14,094 nt of DNA from Thermoplasmata archaeon (GTDB taxonomy: Archaea; Thermoplasmatota; Thermoplasmata; Thermoplasmatales; Thermoplasmataceae). The stretch covers positions 1-14,094 of the forward strand of contig JAJZZQ010000077.1 of the NCBI GenBank assembly GCA_021797525.1, in the 5' to 3' direction. Every line of letters starts with the position of its first letter. Within the stretch, counting starts at the first letter, position 1. Of this stretch, positions 1-7,909 are shown one piece after another. The translations under genes were made by a program, and so were the position numbers. Under the pieces are notes generated by a model. The model was not told where the DNA came from, did no database searches, and worked only from the letters and a program-made list of their open reading frames with translations.

Positions 1-673
1 CAATATCCGATGCAAGATCATACATGAATATGAGTGATTTCCTGAATTCCTTCCTCTCTTTCTTGTTCTTTATGTGTGCTGTAATCTTGTCCACAAGTTC
101 CAGGGCTTCAAGTGAAACCGCGAGAGCTTTCTCCTCATCCTTTTTTCTTATGAGACCGATAAGACCTCTCTGGGCCTCAAAGTAATTTTCCCAGTCCTCG
201 GAGGCCAGTGAAGTTTCAGCAACCTCCTCGTAAATCTTCTGAGCTATATTCGCTTCCTTCCGCTCCAGTTTCAGTTCTGCAAGGGCATTTTTTGCACTTG
301 ACTCCAGAAAGAGATCCTTAATGCTTCGAGCAAGATTTATCGCTTCAGTAAATGCAGCCTCAGTCTCTTCGAACTTTGAGGAATCCATCTCTATGTACCC
401 TATGTTGAGGAGATCCATTATCTCCATATCCTTTTCACCCAATTTCTTGTGGATATCAAGGGCCATTTTTGCAAATTTTATGGAATTCTCATCATTCTTG
501 GAATCGAGGGAACTATAAGCTTGAGACAGCCTGTAACATAGGTCTGCTGTTTCCGAATCTTCATTCTTTCCAATAATTTCAAGTGCCTTTGTATATTCCC
601 GGATGGCGTCTATGTACTTCTCTTTCTGAAAAAATGTGTCTCCATTCCCAATGAAATTCTCAGCTTCCACCAT
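1..673 (-). CDS. TPR-repeat protein (partial, C-terminus outside window)
   Basis: Reading the minus strand from the ATG at 673 gives 224 uninterrupted codons to the window edge, with no stop. The product is soluble, helical and rich in Lys and Glu. Tetratricopeptide-like repeats are visible: residues about 4-37 (small residues, FF, Y, AI, Y, AL spacing), about 45-80 and about 85-118 (LLNIGY...F...AI.LA), with a weaker one at 124-155. There is no signal peptide or membrane segment. TPR arrays are protein-interaction scaffolds; no catalytic domain is seen in this part. The gene starts 12 nt after the HMG-CoA reductase stop codon, so the two are probably co-transcribed. Its partner and role cannot be read from sequence. 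The coding call is firm, the TPR call good, the function unknown. Confidence 0.8.
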   Translation of the reverse strand, partial: MVEAENFIGNGDTFFQKEKYIDAIREYTKALEIIGKNEDSETADLCYRLSQAYSSLDSKNDENSIKFAKMALDIHKKLGEKDMEIMDLLNIGYIEMDSSKFEETEAAFTEAINLARSIKDLFLESSAKNALAELKLERKEANIAQKIYEEVAETSLASEDWENYFEAQRGLIGLIRKKDEEKALAVSLEALELVDKITAHIKNKKERKEFRKSLIFMYDLASDI

Positions 674-685
674 CTATATTTCATT

Positions 686-1969
686 TCAGTGATTATCCTT
701 TTCATTATAAGCATTTCTGAGTTCTGCCATTATCTCCTGTGCGCTTGAGACGCTTATACTTCCCCGGCCTATCATAATCTCCGCTATTTTTTCAGCTTCA
801 TAGCCCCTGGCTCCTGCGGTAATTGCCACGTTTCTTGCATGAAGGGCCATGTGGCCTTTCTGAATCCCCTCACTGCAGAGCGCCCGAAGCGCAGCAAAAT
901 TCTGGGCAAGACCAACAGATGCAAGGACCTCTGAGAATTCAGTGCTGCTGTTCACTCCAAGAATTTTCCGGAATACCCTCACCTTCTGAATAGCACCAGT
1001 TGTTCCCCCTACCACTCCCACTGATATTGGTATATTTATTTCGCCGACAAGGTCTCCTGCTTCATTTTCATAGTATCTTGTAAGGGAAAGGTTTCCTGAT
1101 ATGTGGGAATAGGTGTGAGCATTTGCTTCAGCTGCTCTCCAGTCATTCATCGTCACCATGAGGACAGAATCAATGCCATTCATTATTCCTTTGTTGTGTG
1201 TTGCTGCCCTGTAGGGATCAATATTTGCCATCTCACATGCTGATATTATCCTCCTCACAACTTCTCTGCCGCCGATCAATGAGGCAGGAAAAACTGCTCT
1301 GCTTCTGGCAATTCTCTGTGGTGTCAGATTTGATAGAATGCGCAGATTTACCCTCCCTCCTGTAATTTCCTCTATCAATGGAGCCACTGTCTCACACATT
1401 GTGTTCACAATGTTTGCACCCATTGCATCTCTAACATCCACAATAAGGTGTATCACCATGCTTTTTGATGAATCTGACAGAACCCTTATTGCGATATCTT
1501 TTGCTCCGGCATTCATTTTGCTGAGTGTCTTGCTTCTTGAGTTTGCGAGATTTATTATCTTTTCTCTGTTCTTCATGATAGAGGATCTTGCATTATCTGC
1601 ATCACCGTAATCCAAAAGCTGTATCTGGCCAATGATGATTGGTTCACCAGCCTCAGCGGTAAAACCTCCAGTTGATCTGGCTATTTTTGCGGCATTTGAA
1701 CAAGCTGCAACAATGGACGCTTCCTCTACAGCCATCGGAATCATGTAATCCCTGCCATTTATGACGAAGTTAGTTGCAACGCCAACTGGCAGTTCAAGAG
1801 TGGAAAAGACATTCTCAATTATGTGGTCCATAATTTCCATTTTGTCCTTATCATGTTCACGGATGATATCTGCCTCTTCTTCAGTAAGGTCTGAGAATTC
1901 TGCAATTTTTCCAAGCCTCTGGTCAATATTCAGATCGTAGAATTTCTCTATCTTTGAGGTCTTTCCCAT
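686..1969 (-). CDS. 3-hydroxy-3-methylglutaryl-CoA reductase, class II (bacterial type)
   Basis: The 427-residue protein catalyses reduction of HMG-CoA to mevalonate, the entry into archaeal isoprenoid lipid synthesis; class II enzymes can also run in the oxidative direction. It is full length for class II and lacks the membrane anchor of class I. The catalytic set known from the Pseudomonas mevalonii enzyme is all present: Glu83 in PMAVEEAS, Lys260 in THNKGIMNG, Asp276 in NDWRAAEANAH, and His377 in GHMALHARN. The cofactor motif DAMGAN lies at 181-186. Class II reductases in Thermoplasmatales and Archaeoglobales are a published case of acquisition from bacteria. The gene is divergent from pyrB across 125 bp, and a TTTAAG-type TATA element 27 bp upstream of the ATG suggests a leaderless transcript. 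The anabolic role is inferred from the archaeal context. Confidence 0.96.
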   Translation of the reverse strand: MGKTSKIEKFYDLNIDQRLGKIAEFSDLTEEEADIIREHDKDKMEIMDHIIENVFSTLELPVGVATNFVINGRDYMIPMAVEEASIVAACSNAAKIARSTGGFTAEAGEPIIIGQIQLLDYGDADNARSSIMKNREKIINLANSRSKTLSKMNAGAKDIAIRVLSDSSKSMVIHLIVDVRDAMGANIVNTMCETVAPLIEEITGGRVNLRILSNLTPQRIARSRAVFPASLIGGREVVRRIISACEMANIDPYRAATHNKGIMNGIDSVLMVTMNDWRAAEANAHTYSHISGNLSLTRYYENEAGDLVGEINIPISVGVVGGTTGAIQKVRVFRKILGVNSSTEFSEVLASVGLAQNFAALRALCSEGIQKGHMALHARNVAITAGARGYEAEKIAEIMIGRGSISVSSAQEIMAELRNAYNEKDNH

Positions 1970-1992
1970 ATATGCCTCATTATAAATGTAGC

Positions 1993-2000
1993 CTTAAATT
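1993..2000 (-). promoter_or_regulatory. Probable TATA box for HMG-CoA reductase
   Basis: The minus strand reads AATTTAAG here, centred about 27 bp upstream of the reductase ATG at 1969. That is the archaeal TATA distance for a leaderless transcript. A better-looking TTTATAAT at about 1979-1986 is only about 14 bp from the ATG and would place the start site inside the gene. Confidence 0.4.
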
Positions 2001-2064
2001 CTTCTCACTGCTGTCATCCATTTCAATGCTCTGAAATTTGATGATCCAGTCCATTCTAAAAGAT

Positions 2065-2072
2065 TTATAAGT
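2065..2072 (+). promoter_or_regulatory. TATA box for pyrBI
   Basis: TTTATAAG, preceded by an A-rich TFB-recognition-like stretch (CTAAAAGA), lies about 26 bp upstream of the pyrB ATG at 2095. There is no Shine-Dalgarno sequence in front of that ATG. Both facts fit a leaderless pyrBI mRNA starting at or next to the start codon. Confidence 0.6.
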
Positions 2073-2094
2073 TTTTGAACGATGATATTTCAAT

Positions 2095-3015
2095 ATGTTA
2101 AAAGGAAACAGTGTGGTTTCGATCTCAGACATCGGAAAGGATGAGATGTTTGAGCTCTTCAAGCTTGCCGATAGTTATTCCCGGTCGGTTGAACAGAGTC
2201 AGAGAATAGATTCACTGCATGGCTCCATCATGGCTACATTTTTCTATGAGCCCAGTACCAGGACAAGGCTTTCATTTGAAAGTGCAATGCATCGTTTGGG
2301 GGGTTCAGTGATAAGTGTATCAGAGGCAAAATCATCATCCGTTGCCAAGGGAGAAACCCTGGCAGACACTGTAAGAATGGCAGCTTCTTATTCAGATATT
2401 ATTGTCATAAGGCATCCAATGGATGGGGCAGCAAAACTTGCAAGGAAATTCTCATCAAAACCTATAATAAATGCTGGCGATGGCTCAGGTCAGCATCCGA
2501 CCCAGACACTCCTTGATCTGTATACAATAAGAAAGGAGCTGTCTGAGATAGATGGAAAAGAGATTACAATGCTTGGTGATCTCAGATACGGCCGGACTGT
2601 GCATTCTCTTCTTCTGGCGCTTTCTGAGTTTGATGTGAAAATCAACCTGGTTTCTCCTCCCCTTCTAAGAGTGCCGCAGCATATACTGGATCAGGTCCAG
2701 TCCAGGGTCAGAATAAGGATTACAGAAAACCTCAATGATGTGATCTCAGAGTCCGATGTTCTGTATGTAACAAGGATACAGAAAGAAAGATTCACGGATG
2801 AGACCGAATATAACAGCGTTATAGGATCATACATCGTGAATTCGGACATAGTTTCAACAATGAAGAAGAACTCAATAGTAATGCACCCTCTGCCAAGGGT
2901 TAATGAAATATCGCCGGAAGTTGATTCTGATCCAAGGGCTGCTTATTTCAGGCAGGCTGCGAATGGAATTCCTGTAAGAATGGCTCTGCTCTCAATGATA
3001 CTGGGGGGAAAATAA
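2095..3015 (+). CDS. pyrB: Aspartate carbamoyltransferase catalytic subunit
   Basis: This 306-residue enzyme condenses carbamoyl phosphate with aspartate to N-carbamoyl-aspartate, the committed step of UMP synthesis, in the cytosol. The length is normal for the family. Carbamoyl-phosphate-binding STRTR is at 54-58, the loop lysine at Lys84 (in SVAKGET), HPTQ at 134-137, Arg167 in GRTVHS, and the aspartate/carbamoyl-phosphate loop HPLPR at 264-268. No key residue is missing. The stop codon overlaps the pyrI start by one base (TAATG), so the catalytic and regulatory chains are translationally coupled, which fits their joint assembly into the holoenzyme. A TATA box about 26 bp upstream of the ATG supports this start. 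Confidence 0.97.
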   Translation: MLKGNSVVSISDIGKDEMFELFKLADSYSRSVEQSQRIDSLHGSIMATFFYEPSTRTRLSFESAMHRLGGSVISVSEAKSSSVAKGETLADTVRMAASYSDIIVIRHPMDGAAKLARKFSSKPIINAGDGSGQHPTQTLLDLYTIRKELSEIDGKEITMLGDLRYGRTVHSLLLALSEFDVKINLVSPPLLRVPQHILDQVQSRVRIRITENLNDVISESDVLYVTRIQKERFTDETEYNSVIGSYIVNSDIVSTMKKNSIVMHPLPRVNEISPEVDSDPRAAYFRQAANGIPVRMALLSMILGGK

Positions 3016-3476
3016 TGGACACAACTCTTAAGATCTCAAAGATAAAGGACGGGACTGTCATAGATCATGTTCCTGGAGGAATGGCGTTCAAGGTTCTGGC
3101 AATACTCAGGGTGGACGACCTTAATGAGAATTCCATCAGCATTGGCGTAAGGGTCCCAAGTGAGCAGATGGGGCAGAAGGACGTGATTAAGGTGGAAAAC
3201 AGATACCTTGAGAGGGTTGAGGTTGACAAGATATCCTTTGTAGCCCCTGAAGCCACCATAAGCATAGTGAAAAACTACAACATTTCTGAAAAATACAAGG
3301 TAAGGCTGCCTGAGAAGATCGTAGGATTCATCAGGTGCATAAATCCCAACTGCATAAGCAATGCCAGAGAGCCTGTCAACAGTGAATTCAGGCTTATAAG
3401 CAGAATGCCCATATCAATAAGATGTGAATACTGTGAGAGGAGTATGTCTGAAAGGGAAATTCTTCAGAATCTTTAG
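3015..3476 (+). CDS. pyrI: Aspartate carbamoyltransferase regulatory subunit
   Basis: This 153-residue chain binds nucleotide effectors and links the catalytic trimers of aspartate carbamoyltransferase. The N-terminal allosteric domain has the family motif TVIDHVPGG (14-22), then [17 protein letters not shown] with the conserved lysines near 55-59. The C-terminal zinc domain carries four cysteines, Cys108, Cys113, Cys137 and Cys140 (CX4C...CX2C), in the order and spacing known from the Escherichia coli chain. It overlaps the pyrB stop codon by one base. Presence of PyrI implies allosteric feedback control of the pathway; which nucleotides act here cannot be told from sequence. Confidence 0.97.
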   Translation: MDTTLKISKIKDGTVIDHVPGGMAFKVLAILRVDDLNENSISIGVRVPSEQMGQKDVIKVENRYLERVEVDKISFVAPEATISIVKNYNISEKYKVRLPEKIVGFIRCINPNCISNAREPVNSEFRLISRMPISIRCEYCERSMSEREILQNL

Positions 3477-3481
3477 ATTGA

Positions 3482-3520
3482 ATTTTACTTCCCCTCTGCA
3501 TTTTATTTTCTAACACTTTT
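3482..3520 (+). terminator. Pyrimidine-rich tract after pyrI, probable terminator
   Basis: Just after the pyrI stop, the plus strand carries several short T runs (ATTTTACTT, TTTTATTTTC, ACTTTTC) with no convincing hairpin. Archaeal RNA polymerase commonly terminates at such T-rich tracts. The next gene is 40-80 bp further on and probably has its own promoter. Confidence 0.3.
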
Positions 3521-3555
3521 CAAAAGATGTTTTAACTCAGTTGCTTTTGTTAAAT

Positions 3556-4887
3556 ATGCTTAAAGTAGATAACTTCAGAATATTCGACCTTGTAAACTTT
3601 TTTCAAATAAATAGAAGTGTGTCTCGAAAGTACTTCGAGTTGCTTGAAGACAACATAACACTATTAGATAGTGAAGTTAACGCTTTTTCAACAGTTGTGA
3701 AATTTAATCCTAAATACAGAGGGAGAGGTATTTCAGTGCCATACTCGTTAAAAGATGTCATTGATACAGCTGGAATCCCCACATCCTATGGAAGCAGAAT
3801 ATTCAGCAATCACATACCTCAGAAGGATGCTGAAATTGTAAAAAAGCTGAATTCAAGAGGCCTCATTTTGCAGGGGAAGACAAATACTCATGAATTTGCT
3901 ATGGGAATTGTTACCCCTCAATGCAGGAACCCGTGGGATACTGCCAGAATCACTGGAGGTTCAAGCGGAGGTTCTGCTGCAGCTGTGGCAGCCTGTTATT
4001 CGCCATTTTCAATAGGTACAGATACTGCTGGTTCAATTAGGATCCCATCAGCATTATGCGGTGTTACTGGCTTAAAACCTACTTACGGTCTTTTCTCACT
4101 TAAAGGAATATTTCCCGAAGCGCCTTCCTTAGACACTGTAGGCCCAATTACACGGTTTGCATCAGACATTCCATTGATTCTGGAATGGATGGGTGCCGTT
4201 AACAGATATAATGTTCCTTTTAGTAGACCAGTGAAAGCAGCCATTCTAGAAGAGTTATTTCTTCAGTCAGAAGACCATGTGAGAGAGAAGATAATGACAT
4301 TTCTCAGCAGAATGGAACATGAAGGAATAATTGAACTGGAATATGTTTCAATCCCCGATCTTGAAAGGGCAGCAATGGCTGAGGATTTGATTGACAGTGC
4401 AGAAAACTTTTCCATTCATAAGCGACTATTTCAGGAAAATTCCGAAATGTATACTGAACTTTCCAGGTTGCAGCTGAATAATTCTTCTGAGATAAAGGCA
4501 CACCAGTACATTGAGGCCAAAAACTTCAGGGAAATATGGGAAAGAAGACTTTCTGCACTTTTCAGAAGATATGACATACTTATTTCACCATCATCTCCGG
4601 ATATTGCCCCTCTGCATACAGATGTTAGGGATAAGCAGCCAGATTTCTTTCTCAGGTTCTTGAAATTCACAAGCCCATTCAATCTCAGCTCCTGCCCCAG
4701 TATTTCTTTACCCTGCGGTTTCCTGCAAAATATGCCTTTAGGATTACAGATTATTGGGAGAAGGATGAGTGACTTTTACCTCTGCAAAGTAGCATCTGAA
4801 TTCCAGAAATTAAGTGATTTCCATCTATTTTCTCCGGATATTTTCGGTAAAGCCTATCAAGAAATTGTGGAGCAACTTTTTCATTGA
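3556..4887 (+). CDS. Amidase-signature family hydrolase
   Basis: This 443-residue protein belongs to the amidase-signature family, which hydrolyses carboxamides through a Ser-cisSer-Lys triad. Counting from the ATG at 3556, Lys66 lies in YSLKDVIDT, the cis-serine Ser136 in GGSSGGSAA, and nucleophile Ser160 in GTDTAGSIRIPS, with the following CGVTGLKPTYG intact. The frame extends to a TTG at 3541 with no extra conserved sequence, so I prefer the ATG. No Shine-Dalgarno is seen. It resembles GatA of the tRNA-dependent amidotransferase across the signature, but gatB and gatC are absent nearby and the second half is not recognisably GatA, so a free-standing small-molecule amidase is more likely. 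It sits upstream of the permease/aminotransferase operon but is separated by 172 bp and a new promoter. The 5' part is more A/T-rich than pyrBI. Substrate unknown. Confidence 0.88.
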   Translation: MLKVDNFRIFDLVNFFQINRSVSRKYFELLEDNITLLDSEVNAFSTVVKFNPKYRGRGISVPYSLKDVIDTAGIPTSYGSRIFSNHIPQKDAEIVKKLNSRGLILQGKTNTHEFAMGIVTPQCRNPWDTARITGGSSGGSAAAVAACYSPFSIGTDTAGSIRIPSALCGVTGLKPTYGLFSLKGIFPEAPSLDTVGPITRFASDIPLILEWMGAVNRYNVPFSRPVKAAILEELFLQSEDHVREKIMTFLSRMEHEGIIELEYVSIPDLERAAMAEDLIDSAENFSIHKRLFQENSEMYTELSRLQLNNSSEIKAHQYIEAKNFREIWERRLSALFRRYDILISPSSPDIAPLHTDVRDKQPDFFLRFLKFTSPFNLSSCPSISLPCGFLQNMPLGLQIIGRRMSDFYLCKVASEFQKLSDFHLFSPDIFGKAYQEIVEQLFH

Positions 4888-4900
4888 TTGGTAGAATATA

Positions 4901-4912
4901 AACAGGCCTGTT
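4901..4912. promoter_or_regulatory. Perfect 12-bp palindrome AACAGGCCTGTT, possible operator
   Basis: This perfect palindrome lies between the amidase stop and the permease promoter, about 120 bp upstream of the permease TATA box. It has no loop, so it is a poor RNA hairpin and looks more like a dimeric protein site. No second copy was noticed in the window. The rest of the 172-bp gap holds a weak ATCATC/GATGAT inverted repeat (4924-4949), a T run and the permease TATA box, with no gene. Confidence 0.2.
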
Positions 4913-5027
4913 CTTGCCTTCCGATCATCGACCCTTACAGAGTGATGATTTCACGAATATTTTTAATGTTATTAATAAGGGCAGGATAAATCTTGCGTCT
5001 AAATAACATATGAGAACGAGCATCGAA

Positions 5028-5036
5028 ATTATATTA
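5028..5036 (+). promoter_or_regulatory. TATA box for the permease-aminotransferase-dehydrogenase operon
   Basis: ATTATATTA is centred about 28 bp upstream of the permease ATG at 5060, and no Shine-Dalgarno precedes the ATG. This fits a leaderless first gene, in contrast to the second gene of the operon, which has a strong GAGGTGA. Confidence 0.55.
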
Positions 5037-5059
5037 ACCAAAATACCGTACTATATTTT

Positions 5060-6520
5060 ATGGCAGAAACTCCTATAAATAATGATATCAAATTACAGAA
5101 GGGAGCTGTAAGTACCATAAGGGGGGTGTTCCAGTCGTTCTCTTATGTCGGACCGGCCGCTGATGTGGCTATCCTGTTACTGGGAACTGTGGAGTTTTCC
5201 CTTGTAGCAACTCCTCTGGCAATTATAGTGGCATGGCTGATTTACGGGTTGTGGATGATTACACCATATGAGTTTTCGAAATTTAAAGCAAATGCAGGAA
5301 GCTATTATGCCTATTCTGCGGGTGCAACCCCTTCCGGTACCCTTGGTCCCTTTGCCCTCTTTTCCTGGATGGGAGAAAATTTCTCCGGACAGTCATTTGG
5401 AATATTAGGCGTTGCAGGTTTTATATTTGCTATTTCTTCATACATATCTGGTATTCCATACCTCTGGATTGGATTTGCAGTGATCATAACACTGTACATG
5501 TTCATACTCCCATACTTAGGGATAAAAATTTCAACAAACTATATGGCAGTCACCGGAATTATGGAACTACTGGTTCTTCTCATCGGGTCCATCATAATTA
5601 TCATCAAGCTTGGTGTTCATAACACAATAGTTCCATTTGAATTTCCGGCTGGTGCTATAGGTTCATTTTTCTTCGGAATTGTTTTCTCCATCGTGGATTT
5701 TACCGGCCTCGGAACTGTAACAACGCTATCAGAAGAAGTGAAAGACTCAAAGAAGAAGGTCAAAAAATCACTGCTGATAGCATGGCTACTGGCAGGACTT
5801 GCATTGATACCTGCTTCCTATGCTCTCGTTACTGGTTGGGGATTAAGCAGCATAGGATCTTATGCATCTTCTCCAGATCCTGGTCTCATCGTATTCAAGG
5901 AATACCTTGGCCCTGCAGGATTTATACTATTGATAATATTCACCATTAACAGCTATTTCTCCTATGGGGTCTCAAAGACAAATGCAGTTAGCAGAATATG
6001 GTATTCCGGTGCTAGAGACGGAGTGATCTATCCTAAGTTCATGGCCAGACTGCATCCGAAACATAAGACCCCGGGAAATGTAATGATGGTCTGGCTGGGA
6101 GTATCATTTGTCCTTGACATCATACTTGGTCTCATATATGGGCCTACCAACGCAGGACTGGTATTGCTGACTATGGCTGGTATTGCAATTATTGTTGTGC
6201 ATATTGTTTCAAACACTTCCCTGACATTATTCAGCAGGAATTATCTTAAAAAGACTGGAGAATCCAATTTCCTACTGCATTATGTGGCACCCACTGTTGC
6301 CTCCATACTCGGTCTTATTGTCATATACTTTACCGTGGAATCGAACATTGCAACATACATTTCACAACCCACAGCTATCAACCTGGCCTATATGGTGATC
6401 GTGATATTTGCAGTACTCTGGGTAGTCATTGGAGCCACAGCCGTGACACTGTACTACAAATTCAAGAAGCCGGATGTCATAGCAAAAGCGGGTGTTTATG
6501 ATGCAGAAGTTACAGATTGA
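5060..6520 (+). CDS. APC-superfamily amino acid permease
   Basis: This 486-residue integral membrane protein probably imports an amino acid or related amine by secondary transport. About twelve hydrophobic segments can be drawn, near 26-46, 48-68, 112-131, 132-153, 161-185, 197-220, 237-261, 284-308, 339-361, 365-385, 406-426 and 440-466. Family marks are the N-terminal SYVGPAAD and PLA..VAWL segments, FKANAGSYYAY (75-85), the cytoplasmic loop SEEVKDSKKKVKKS (224-237), and SRIWYSGARDGVIYPKF (311-327) followed by HPKHKTP, all typical of the APC superfamily. Its stop overlaps the ribosome-binding site of the aminotransferase, so transport and transamination are probably expressed together. The substrate cannot be read, but the aminotransferase next door suggests an amino acid carrying an accessible amino group (alpha or omega). 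Confidence 0.9.
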   Translation: MAETPINNDIKLQKGAVSTIRGVFQSFSYVGPAADVAILLLGTVEFSLVATPLAIIVAWLIYGLWMITPYEFSKFKANAGSYYAYSAGATPSGTLGPFALFSWMGENFSGQSFGILGVAGFIFAISSYISGIPYLWIGFAVIITLYMFILPYLGIKISTNYMAVTGIMELLVLLIGSIIIIIKLGVHNTIVPFEFPAGAIGSFFFGIVFSIVDFTGLGTVTTLSEEVKDSKKKVKKSLLIAWLLAGLALIPASYALVTGWGLSSIGSYASSPDPGLIVFKEYLGPAGFILLIIFTINSYFSYGVSKTNAVSRIWYSGARDGVIYPKFMARLHPKHKTPGNVMMVWLGVSFVLDIILGLIYGPTNAGLVLLTMAGIAIIVVHIVSNTSLTLFSRNYLKKTGESNFLLHYVAPTVASILGLIVIYFTVESNIATYISQPTAINLAYMVIVIFAVLWVVIGATAVTLYYKFKKPDVIAKAGVYDAEVTD

Positions 6521-6525
6521 GGTGA
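6519..6525 (+). promoter_or_regulatory. Strong Shine-Dalgarno GAGGTGA for the aminotransferase
   Basis: GAGGTGA overlaps the permease TGA stop codon and ends four bases before the aminotransferase ATG at 6530. It fits the archaeal anti-Shine-Dalgarno core and fixes this start. It also shows that internal operon genes here use ribosome-binding sites while first genes tend to be leaderless. Confidence 0.75.
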
Positions 6526-6529
6526 AAAT

Positions 6530-7894
6530 ATGAAAAGTGAATATGTTTTGAGTTACGAAAATGCGCCAGTTATAAATACAGAACTCCCCGGCCCTAAGTC
6601 GAGGAAGATCCTGGAAAAGCAAGATCTACTTGAAACTGGATCCAGAACATACACTAAGCAGTTCAGAATGGCCATAAAAGAGGCCAGTGGATCAACCATC
6701 AGAGATATGGACGACAATGTTTTTATCGACTGGTTTTCGGGAATATGTGTGCTCAACCTTGGCCATAACCACCCTGTCGTGAAAAAAGCAATGGCCGAAC
6801 AGCTTGACAGGCTTGTCCATATAAACGAAGTCCCTACGGAAACAAGAACTGAATTCCTGGAGACTTTGAATTCAACACTTCCCTCTGGGCTCAGGAACCA
6901 TGCAAAGACCATGTTTACTGTAACAGGAGCTGATGCATGCGAAGCAGCCATAAGCCTTGCCCGGCATGTATCCGGGAAAAAGACCGTTGTTGTATTTGGA
7001 GGCGCCTATCATGGAGTTGCAGGTGACATTATTTCGGCAACTGCAAATCATCACTATCGTGATTTAGCAGGCATAGACAGGGGGAACTTCTACCATCTCC
7101 CATATCCTTACTCCTATAGATTTCCATTAAAAGTCAGAGAGGAGGACATTAGTAAAGCTGTAATTGACCAGCTTGAATATCTGATTAAGGATCCATATTC
7201 TGGACCAGGTGCCATAGGGGGAGTAATGGTTGAACCTGTACAGGGGGAAGGCGGATACATCGTACCTCCGGCGGACTTCCTTCCAATGCTTAGAGAGGTG
7301 ACAGAGAAGCATTCTGTCCCGCTGATACTCGATGAAGTTCAATCGGGAGTGGGAAGGACAGGAAAGATTTGGGCATCTGAACATTCACGCATTTCACCGG
7401 ATATAATGTGCATATCCAAGAGTATTGGAGGGGGTATACCCACATCAATGATAACATACAGAGAGGAATATGACAGGGAGCTCCCTGGTGGTTTCCATTT
7501 CGGAACATACAGGGGAAATCAACTTGCCTTAGCTGCTGGAACTGCCATTCTGAAATACCTGAAGGAAACAGATTTACTGTCCCGTGTCACAAACAAAGGA
7601 GAATACATAAAGAAGAGACTGAGTGAGGCAATGCAACTTAGCGATAAGGTTGGAGAGGTAAGAGGTTTAGGTTTCATGATCGGAGTGGAGATGGTGACGG
7701 ACAAAAAGTCCAGGGAGCCGGATATGGAATTTGCCCAGAAACTCAAGTCTGAACTTTTCAGGAATGGGCTTCTAATGCATACCTGTGGGCACTATTCCAA
7801 TGTACTCCGACACATGGCCCCTCTAACAATAGAGGATGAACTTATCGACAGAGGAATTGAAATATTTCTGGAGAGCCTTAAAAATCTCTCCTGA
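6530..7894 (+). CDS. Class III PLP-dependent aminotransferase (GABA/diaminobutyrate type)
   Basis: This 454-residue fold-type I enzyme probably transfers an amino group from an omega- or other amino compound to a 2-oxo acid. The N-terminal ELPGPKSRKILEK (18-30) is typical of GABA-aminotransferase-like members; DMDDNVFIDWFSG and LGHNHPVV follow. Cofactor-site marks are TGADACEAA (132-140), GGAYHG (157-162), VEPVQGEGG (234-242), Asp268 in LDEVQSGVGRTGK, and the Schiff-base Lys297 in ISKSIGGGIP; RGNQLALAAG (328-337) follows. Relatives include GABA, ornithine and 2,4-diaminobutyrate aminotransferases and the archaeal amino acid racemases of the same fold, so the exact reaction is open. A GAGGTGA ribosome-binding site overlaps the permease stop, 9 nt before the ATG. 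The dehydrogenase-like gene begins 15 nt downstream. A permease, this enzyme and a dehydrogenase suggest import, deamination to an aldehyde or keto compound, then reduction or oxidation. Confidence 0.92.
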   Translation: MKSEYVLSYENAPVINTELPGPKSRKILEKQDLLETGSRTYTKQFRMAIKEASGSTIRDMDDNVFIDWFSGICVLNLGHNHPVVKKAMAEQLDRLVHINEVPTETRTEFLETLNSTLPSGLRNHAKTMFTVTGADACEAAISLARHVSGKKTVVVFGGAYHGVAGDIISATANHHYRDLAGIDRGNFYHLPYPYSYRFPLKVREEDISKAVIDQLEYLIKDPYSGPGAIGGVMVEPVQGEGGYIVPPADFLPMLREVTEKHSVPLILDEVQSGVGRTGKIWASEHSRISPDIMCISKSIGGGIPTSMITYREEYDRELPGGFHFGTYRGNQLALAAGTAILKYLKETDLLSRVTNKGEYIKKRLSEAMQLSDKVGEVRGLGFMIGVEMVTDKKSREPDMEFAQKLKSELFRNGLLMHTCGHYSNVLRHMAPLTIEDELIDRGIEIFLESLKNLS

Positions 7895-7909
7895 TTTTTT
7901 ATGATTTAA

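Noticed and set aside
1980..2162. 60-codon minus-strand reading frame across the HMGR/pyrB intergenic region
   Set aside because: It overlaps the pyrB 5' end and both divergent TATA boxes, shows no recognisable domain, and would sit on the promoter.
3556..4887. GatA subunit of the tRNA-dependent amidotransferase
   Set aside because: The resemblance is limited to the amidase signature; gatB and gatC are not nearby and the second half is not recognisably GatA-like. Not fully excluded.
6553..6951. 132-codon minus-strand reading frame inside the aminotransferase
   Set aside because: It lies wholly opposite a gene with a complete set of family motifs and has no protein-like features; it is a shadow of the real frame.
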